Shown here: positions 58,063-64,000 of the stretch, piece after piece | Position numbering within the stretch: position 1 is the first letter of the stretch | Layout of the letters: each line of letters starts with the position of its first letter | From: Dama dama | Taxonomy: Eukaryota; Chordata; Mammalia; Artiodactyla; Cervidae | NCBI RefSeq assembly: GCF_033118175.1 | Contig: NC_083692.1 | Coordinates: forward strand, 12,645,501-12,709,500 | Direction: 5' to 3' | Length of the DNA: 64,000 nt | The notes under the pieces: model-generated | Database searches by the model: none | What the model saw: the letters and a program-made list of their open reading frames with translations, nothing else | Told to the model about the DNA's origin: nothing | Translations under genes and position numbers: made by a program

Positions 58063-58945
58063 TAGAGTTTTGCCAAGAGAACGCACTGGTCATAGCAAAT
58101 ACCCTCTTCCAACAACACAAGAGAAGACTCTACACATGGACATCACCAGATGGTCAACACCGAAATCAGATTGATTATATTCTTTGCCACCAAAGATGGA
58201 GAAGCTCTAGACAGTCAGCAAAAACAAGACTGGGAGCTGACTGTGGCTCAGATCATGAACTTCTTATTGCCAAATTCAGACTGAAATTAAAGAAAGTAGG
58301 GATAACCAATAGACCATTCAGGCATGACCTAAATCAAATCCCTTATGATTATACAGTGGAAGTGAGAAATAGATTCAAGGGATTAGATCTGATTGAGTGC
58401 CCGATGAACTATGGATGGAGGTTCATGACATTGTATAGGAGACAGGAGTTAAGACCATGCCCAAGAAAAAGTAGTGCAAAAAAGCAAACTGGCCTTACAA
58501 ATAGCTGTGAAAAGAAGAGAAGCCAAAAGCAAAGGAGAAAAGGAAAGATATACCCATTTGAATACAGAGTTCTAAAGAATAGCAAGGAGAGATAAGAATG
58601 CCTTCCTCAGTGATCAGTGCAGAGAAATAGAGGAAAACAATAGAAGGGGAAAGACTAGAGATCTCGTCAAGAAAATTAGAGATACCAAGGGAATATTTCA
58701 CGCAAAGATGGGCACAATAAAGGACAGAAGTGGTATGGATTTAACAGAAGCAGAAGATATTAAGAAAAGGTAGCAAGAATACACAGAAGAACTACACAAA
58801 AAAAGATCTTCATGACCCAGATAATCAGGATGGTATAATCACTAACCTAGAGCCAGAAATCCTGGAATGCAAAGTCAAGTGGGCCTTAGGAAGCATCACT
58901 ATGAACAAAGCTAGTGGAGGTGATGTAATTCCAGTTAAGCTCTTT
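58063..58945 (+). pseudogene. BovB linker region, frame-shifted
   Basis: This is the region between the endonuclease and the reverse transcriptase. It includes the Ser-Asp-His block at 58248-58256 and the stretch VEVRNRFKGLDLIE at about 58360. Several stops and shifts break it. The part ends at the L1 insertion site. Confidence 0.8.
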
Positions 58946-59831
58946 CTTTTTTTTTTCTTTTTTCCCCAGTTATTTTTATTAGTTGGAGGCTAATTACTTC
59001 ACAGTATTGTAGTGGTTTTTGCCATACATTGACATGAATCAGCCATGGATTTACATGTGTTCCCCATCCTGAACCCTCCCTCCCACCTCCCTCCCCATCC
59101 CATCCCTCTGGGTCATCCCAGTGCACCAGCCCTGAGCACTTGTCTCATGCATCCAACCTGGGCTGGCGATCTGTTTCACACTTGATAATATACGTGTTTT
59201 GATGCTCTTCTCTCAGATCATCCCATCCTCACCTTCTCCCATAGAGTCCAAAAGTCTGTTCTGTACATCTGTGTCTCTTTTTCTGTCTTGCATATAGGGT
59301 TATCGTTACAATCTTTCTAAATTCCATATATATGTGTTAGTATGCTGTATTGGTATTTTTCTTTCTGGCTTACTTCACTCTGTATAATGGACTCCAGTTT
59401 CATCCACCTCATTAGAACTGATTCAAATGAATTCTTTTTAATGGCTGAGTAATATTCCATTGTGTATATGTACCACAGCTTTCTTATCCATTCATCTGCT
59501 GATGGGCATCTAGGTTGCTTCCATGTCCTGGCTATTGTAAACAGTGCTGCAATGAATATTGGGGCACACGTGTCTCTTTCAGATCTGGTTTCCTTGGTGT
59601 GTATGCCCAGGAATGGGATTGCTGGGTCATATGGCAGTTCTATTTCCAGTTCTTTAAGGAATCTCCACACTGTTCTCCATAGTGGCTGTACTAGTTTGCA
59701 TTCCCACCAACAGTGTAAGAGGGTTCCCTTTTCTCCACACCCTCTCCAGCATTATTGCTTGTATACTTTTGGATAGCAGCCATTCTGACTGGAGTGTAAT
59801 GGTACCTCATTGAGGTTTTGATTTGCATTTC
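58946..59831 (-). mobile_element. Young ruminant L1 nested in BovB
   Basis: A 5'-truncated antisense L1. Its A tail appears as the T tract at 58946-58965. The 3' UTR and ORF2 C-terminus follow. A 15-base target duplication with two differences brackets it (58931-58945 and 59832-59846). It is younger than the BovB it interrupts. Confidence 0.93.
59317..59670 (-). pseudogene. L1 ORF2 C-terminal fragment
   Basis: About 118 codons reading to the natural end of L1 ORF2 (PYDPAIPFLGIHTKETR, EYYSAIKKNSFESVLMRW). A frame shift separates it from the rest of the ORF2 sequence up to 59831. It is nearly the same as the fragment at 55731. Confidence 0.85.
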
Positions 59832-60026
59832 CCAGTTGAGCTTTTTCAAATCCTAAAACATGATGCTGTGAAAGTGCTGCACTCAATATGCCAGCAAATT
59901 TGGAAACCTTAGCAGTGGCCACAGGACTGGAAAAGGTCAGTTTTCATTCCAATCCCAAAGAAAGGCAATGCCAAAGAATGCTCAAACTACTGCACAATTG
60001 CACTCATCTCACACGCTAGCAAGGTA

Positions 60027-60713
60027 ATGCTCAAAATTCTCCAAGCCAGGCTTCGACAGTACGTGAACCATGAACTTCCAGATGTTACAGTTGTATTTAG
60101 AAAAGGCAGAGGAACCAGAGATCAAATTGCCAACATCTGTTGGATTATCAAAACAACAAGAGAGTTCCAGAAAAACATCTACTTCTGCTTTATTGACTGT
60201 GCTAATGCCTTTAACTGTGTGGATCACCACAAACTGTGGACAATTCTGAAAGTGATGGTAATACCAGACCACCTGACCTGCCACTTGAGAAATCTGTATG
60301 CAGGTCAGGAAGCAACAGTTAGAACTGGACATGGAACAACACACTGGTTCCAAATCAGGAAAGGAGTACTTCAAGGATGTATATTGTCACCCTGCTTATT
60401 TAACTTATATGCAGAGTACATCATGAGAAACGCTGGGCTGGAAGAAGCACAAGCTGGAATCAAGATTGCTGGGAGAAATACCAATAACCTCAGATATGCA
60501 GATGACACCACCCTTATGGCAGAAAGTGAAGAAGAACTAAAGAGCCTCTTGATGAAAGTGAAAGAGGAGAGTGAAAAAGTTGGCTTAAAACTCAACATTC
60601 AGAAAACTAAGATCATGGCATCTGGTCCCATCACTTCATGGCAAATAGATGGTGAAACTGGAAACAGTGGCAGACTTTATTTTTTGGGGCTCCAAAATCA
60701 CTGCAGATGGTGA
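60027..60713 (+). pseudogene. BovB reverse transcriptase fragment
   Basis: About 228 codons of the BovB reverse transcriptase. Motif A is present as CFIDCANAFN, so the catalytic Asp is kept, although the usual AFD has become AFN. The LQGCILSPCLFNLYAEYIM block follows, and then motif C as RYADDTTL, with YADD at 60495-60506 (residues 157-160). A frame shift after the DGET block removes the downstream part. The upstream part (59847-60026) is in a damaged frame. It is not functional. Confidence 0.9.
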
Positions 60714-60932
60714 CTGCAGCCATGAAATTAGAAGACACTTGCTCCTTGGAAGAGAAGTTATAACCAACCTAGATACCATATTTAAAAGCAGAGACATTAC
60801 TTTTCCAATGAAGTCCATCTAGTCAAGGCTATGGTTTTTCCAGTAGTCATATATGGTTGTGAGGGTTGGACTGTAAAGAAAGCTGAGCACCAAAGAATTA
60901 ATGCTTTTGAACTGTGGTGTTAGAGAAGACTC

Positions 60933-61166
60933 TTGAGAGTCCCTTGGACTGCAAGGAGATCCAACCAGTCCATCCTAAAGGAAATCAGTCCTGAATACTC
61001 ACTGGAAGGACTGATGTTGAAGCTGAAACTCCAATACTTTGGCCACCTGATGCGAAGAACTGACTCATTTGAAAAGACCCTGATGCTGGGAAAGATTGAG
61101 GGCAGGAGGAGAAGGGGAAGACAGAGGATGAGATGGTTGGATGGCATCACCAACTCATGGACATGA
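60933..61166 (+). pseudogene. BovB C-terminal fragment
   Basis: About 77 codons of the BovB C-terminal region (SNQSILKEISPEYSLEGLM, LQYFGHLMRRTDS, RMRWLDGIT), with a final frame shift before the natural end. The same blocks recur in the other BovB copies of the window. Confidence 0.85.
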
Positions 61167-61262
61167 GTTTGAGTAAACTCCAGGAGTTGATGATGGACAG
61201 GGAGGCCTGGCGGGCTGTAGTCCATGGGGTCACAAAGAGCCAGACAAGACTGCATGACTGAA

Positions 61263-63124
61263 CTGAACTGAAATAACTTTGTTATATTACTTTGGAATAA
61301 TATAGAGCTGACTGCACAGTGACCATTAAAAAGTGATTAAAATGTGAGAAGTTAGCCACTCTCTTATTAACTCACCTCCTTGTTAATATATACCAGGCAT
61401 TCTTCCTCTGCTATGAATTTTCGTTTTTTACTGTTTAATGTAATTTATGCTTGTGATTTTCAGACAGTCATGCCAGTGTGACCATCCTGAGACTATTCTC
61501 CAAGAGTGTGCACAGTACTCAAGCATGCTGCTGCCAGAAGCCTCTTCACGGAGCAATAGAGACAATCTTCAGAAAATCTGCATGACCCCTCAATCTGTTC
61601 ACAAAATGTAGCAGGAAAGAGTCCATGGCTTCCATCACATTTCTTAAAGGTCCCTGACAAAAATATATCAAAACAAAACAAACATATAAAAAACATGCCA
61701 TCCAATGTACAATTAGAACTAGCCCTCAAGGAGATTTCATTACACAATTGTATCATAATAACTTCATTACATATATGTATATATCTTAGAAGATATTTAT
61801 ATATCTTTTCTTTGAATTCCTTAAACCTGAAGCTTAAGTGAGCTATCTTTGTTCTTCAGAGGTTAAATCACTAGGGCTTACGGGAAGAAAAGCCAGAAAA
61901 TATGAACTTCCTCTCACTCCATAAGTCTGCTGTACAAATTTAATATCTGTTGGAACCTCCAGGGCCTACCGTGGAGCAATATATAAGAACAAAAATACAA
62001 TACCAAAGAACACTGCCTCATATGCTATTGCAGTCACACATACACAGCCTTTTTTTTTTTTTCTTTCCTGTCTTCAAGAGGAAAACACATACAACCATTT
62101 AAGGTGCACTTCATTTGCATAGAGAAATGAGAATTTTAAGATGTTGCCATGAAGCACTGCAAATAGAGTGCAGACTCTTTTCTCCATTAGAGCTCGAGTC
62201 AAAATGGCAAGATGAATATATTCCCCTCTTCAGAAGTATCCTCCCTTGGGAGCTGAAAAAATATTTGTAGGAATAATTTTCAAAAACAATATAATTTAGA
62301 TCATTTTGATTAAGGAAGCTATAATCCCTTTGGAACATGAGAACAATGCACCACGATTACTTCAAAATGATATTTTATTTATTTAATCAGAGAGATTTTT
62401 CTCACTGAAACTAGCTTGTTTTCTTGCTCTTGTTGTCAACTCCCACCTTGCATCTAAACAGTGCCAAGGACTCAACAGATTCCACGCCAAAGCATCTGTG
62501 CCATCCTTCCTTGTCCCACTGTAACTACCAAGGCTCGCATTTAAGCCGTCTCACCTAATTCATTGCTATAGACCCTCTATAGCAATGGGTCCTTTCCTCT
62601 AGGCTCACTTTTTGCAATCATTTCTCTAGACTACAATCTAGATGAATGTTCATAAAAACCCAAGAGGAATAATCTTCCTACCTTCCCCTGCAACAAACAT
62701 CGAATAGTTTCTTCATGGGACAATATAATTCATCTTTGGTTTGACATTCAACTGTTTACCACACACTTTCTGCTCTGGCTCAGATTGCAACCAGCCCTTT
62801 CAACTTTATACCTTTTGGGTCAATCTGTGATACCCTGGGACTGGACATCTTTCTCTTTATCTAAACCCAACTCAAGTTGAAAAAACTCTTCATATGTCTC
62901 TTGTCCACCCTAGCAAAAAGCAATCTATTCTATCTCTTAACCCTGATAGCAGACCTTCCATAAAGGATTATAGCCTCTTTGTCTAGTACAAAGAGGTCAT
63001 TGATCAGCCTTGAGTTTGGACTTTCTTAAGTCCATGGTGAGATAACACTCTTTGAAGCCATACCACTTGATAGAGAGCAGGGTTTTTCTAAATCCCAAAC
63101 AGTCCTTTAGGTATATCAAAAACC
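61263..63124. other. Long single-copy stretch
   Basis: No gene or element recognised. It includes a T tract at 62049-62062. No frame shows a family resemblance. Confidence 0.4.
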
Positions 63125-63692
63125 AAATATGAAGCACAAATGATAAAAGAAAATAGATAAATTAAATTTCATCAAAATTAAACACCTTTGTGTTTCAAAA
63201 GATACCCTGAAGAAAGTGAAAAAACGACTCATGGAATGAGAGCAAATATTTGCAAATCCTATGTCTGACAAGGGATTTATATCTAGAATTTATTTTTTAA
63301 AAAGCTTTGTAACTCAGCAATAAAAAGACAACTTGAAGAAAAATAAGCCGTCTTTGAATAGAATTGCTCCAAAGAAGATACACAAATGGCCAACAAGGAC
63401 GGGAAAAAATATGCAACATCATTAGCAGCAGGGAATTGCAGATCAAAACCACTATAAGATGTCACTTCATACACAGTAAGATAACTTGAAGCAAAAAGAC
63501 ATATAAGAACTTTTGGCAACAATGTAGAGAATTGGAAATCTGTATACTCCTGATCTCAGTGCAAAACAGTGCAACCTCCTTGGAAAATATTCTGACAATT
63601 CCTCAAAGCGTTAACTGAAGCCTTTCCATTTAACCTGACAGTTTTTAAAAGAATTGAAAATCTATGTCTAAATGAATGTTCATAACAATGTT
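63125..63692 (+). mobile_element. Old L1 ORF2 fragment, cut by BovB
   Basis: L1 ORF2 order: aatttcatcaaaattaaaca, gagcaaatatttgcaaatcc, gatacacaaatggccaacaa, attgcagatcaaaaccacta, then aatgaatgttcataacaatg. At that point a BovB begins. Several deletions and no intact frame. Confidence 0.7.
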
Positions 63693-64000
63693 GAGCACCA
63701 AAGAATTGATGACCTAGAACTGGGGTGCTGGAGAAGACTCTTGAGAGTCCCTTGGACTACAAGGAGATCAAACCAGTCAGTCCTAAAAGAAATCAACCCT
63801 GAATATTCGTTGAAAGGACTGATGCTGTAGCTGAAGCTCCAGTACTTTGGCCACCTGATTTGAAGAGCCAAATCATTTGAAAAGATCCTGATGTTGGGAA
63901 AGAATGCAGGCAAGAAGACAAGGGGGTGACAGAGAATGAGATGGTTGGATGGCATCACTGACTCAATGGACATGAGTCTGAGCAAACTTCAGGAGATAGT
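63693..64000 (+). mobile_element. BovB LINE, continues beyond the window
   Basis: BovB sequence from ttgagcaccaaagaattgat through the C-terminal region (tgatgttgggaaagaatgca), running off the right edge. It sits inside the old L1, whose continuation should lie outside the window. Confidence 0.92.

Larger units (their letters stand above)
57635..61262 (+). mobile_element. BovB LINE, longest copy, split by an L1
   Basis: BovB is an RTE-clade non-LTR retrotransposon whose single large protein joins an APE-type endonuclease to a reverse transcriptase. About 2.7 kb of BovB is present here: 57635-58945 and 59832-61262. The interruption is a young antisense L1, flanked by ccagttaagctcttt (58931-58945) and ccagttgagcttttt (59832-59846). 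Endonuclease blocks, the reverse transcriptase with YADD, and the C-terminal block are all present, but frame shifts near 58015, 60650 and 60900 and in-frame stops make it inactive. The 3' end is the typical repeated actgaactgaactg. The 5' end is truncated near the start of the endonuclease. Confidence 0.93.

Overview
The window is non-coding nuclear DNA of a ruminant, almost certainly a bovid (cattle, buffalo, sheep, goat or a close relative). The diagnostic evidence is the density of three lineage-specific retroposons: BovB (RTE-type LINE, 9 fragments), the tRNA/BovB hybrid SINEs Bov-tA and BovA (about 35 copies) and the older tRNA SINE of Cetartiodactyla (CHR type). Ruminant-type young L1 tails add to this. 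Beneath them lie mammal-wide relics: MIR, L2, a CR1/L3 relic, MER20, MER5A, a MaLR LTR and old L1M copies. No intact protein-coding gene, tRNA, rRNA, snRNA or CRISPR array was found. Every long open frame I could explain is a retroposon fragment or antisense to one. The window reads as an intergenic or large-intron region. Family names come from recognised consensus features, not a database search, so subfamily labels are provisional.

Layout. 1-9 kb: a BovB end at the window edge, SINEs, old L1 and MIR pieces, then a mostly single-copy stretch (6.2-9 kb). 9-18 kb: a CR1/L3 relic, an old L1 carrying five SINE copies and one BovB (10.1-13.6 kb), and an old antisense L1 (14.1-16.1 kb). 18-24 kb: a SINE inside a MIR, dispersed Bov-tA copies and two compound microsatellites. 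24-32 kb: largely single-copy DNA with L2, a MaLR LTR, MER20 and a mariner stub. 32-42 kb: a twin-primed L1, MER5A, a G18 tract, a long single-copy stretch, and a small tandem duplication split by BovB. 41.6 kb: an isolated exon-like segment. 42-50 kb: a cluster of three related retroviral LTRs, one inside an L2. 50-57 kb: old L1 pieces, SINEs and a young L1 tail joined to an unexplained GC-rich segment. 57.6-61.3 kb: the longest BovB copy, split by a young L1. 61.3-64 kb: single-copy DNA, then an old L1 cut by a BovB that runs off the window.

How the parts relate. The elements form layers of different age. MIR, L2 and CR1/L3 are oldest; L1M, MER5A, MER20 and MaLR come next; then CHR SINEs; then BovB with Bov-tA/BovA; and finally young ruminant L1. 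Target-site duplications at several junctions let the order of insertion be read directly. The SINEs carry tRNA-like A and B boxes and share their 3' half with BovB, consistent with BovB supplying the enzymes that moved them. I see no sign of a new functional system. The items most worth checking are the exon-like segment near 41.6 kb, the GC-rich segment at 56.4-57.1 kb, the LTR cluster, the duplication at 38.8-40.2 kb and the twin-primed L1.
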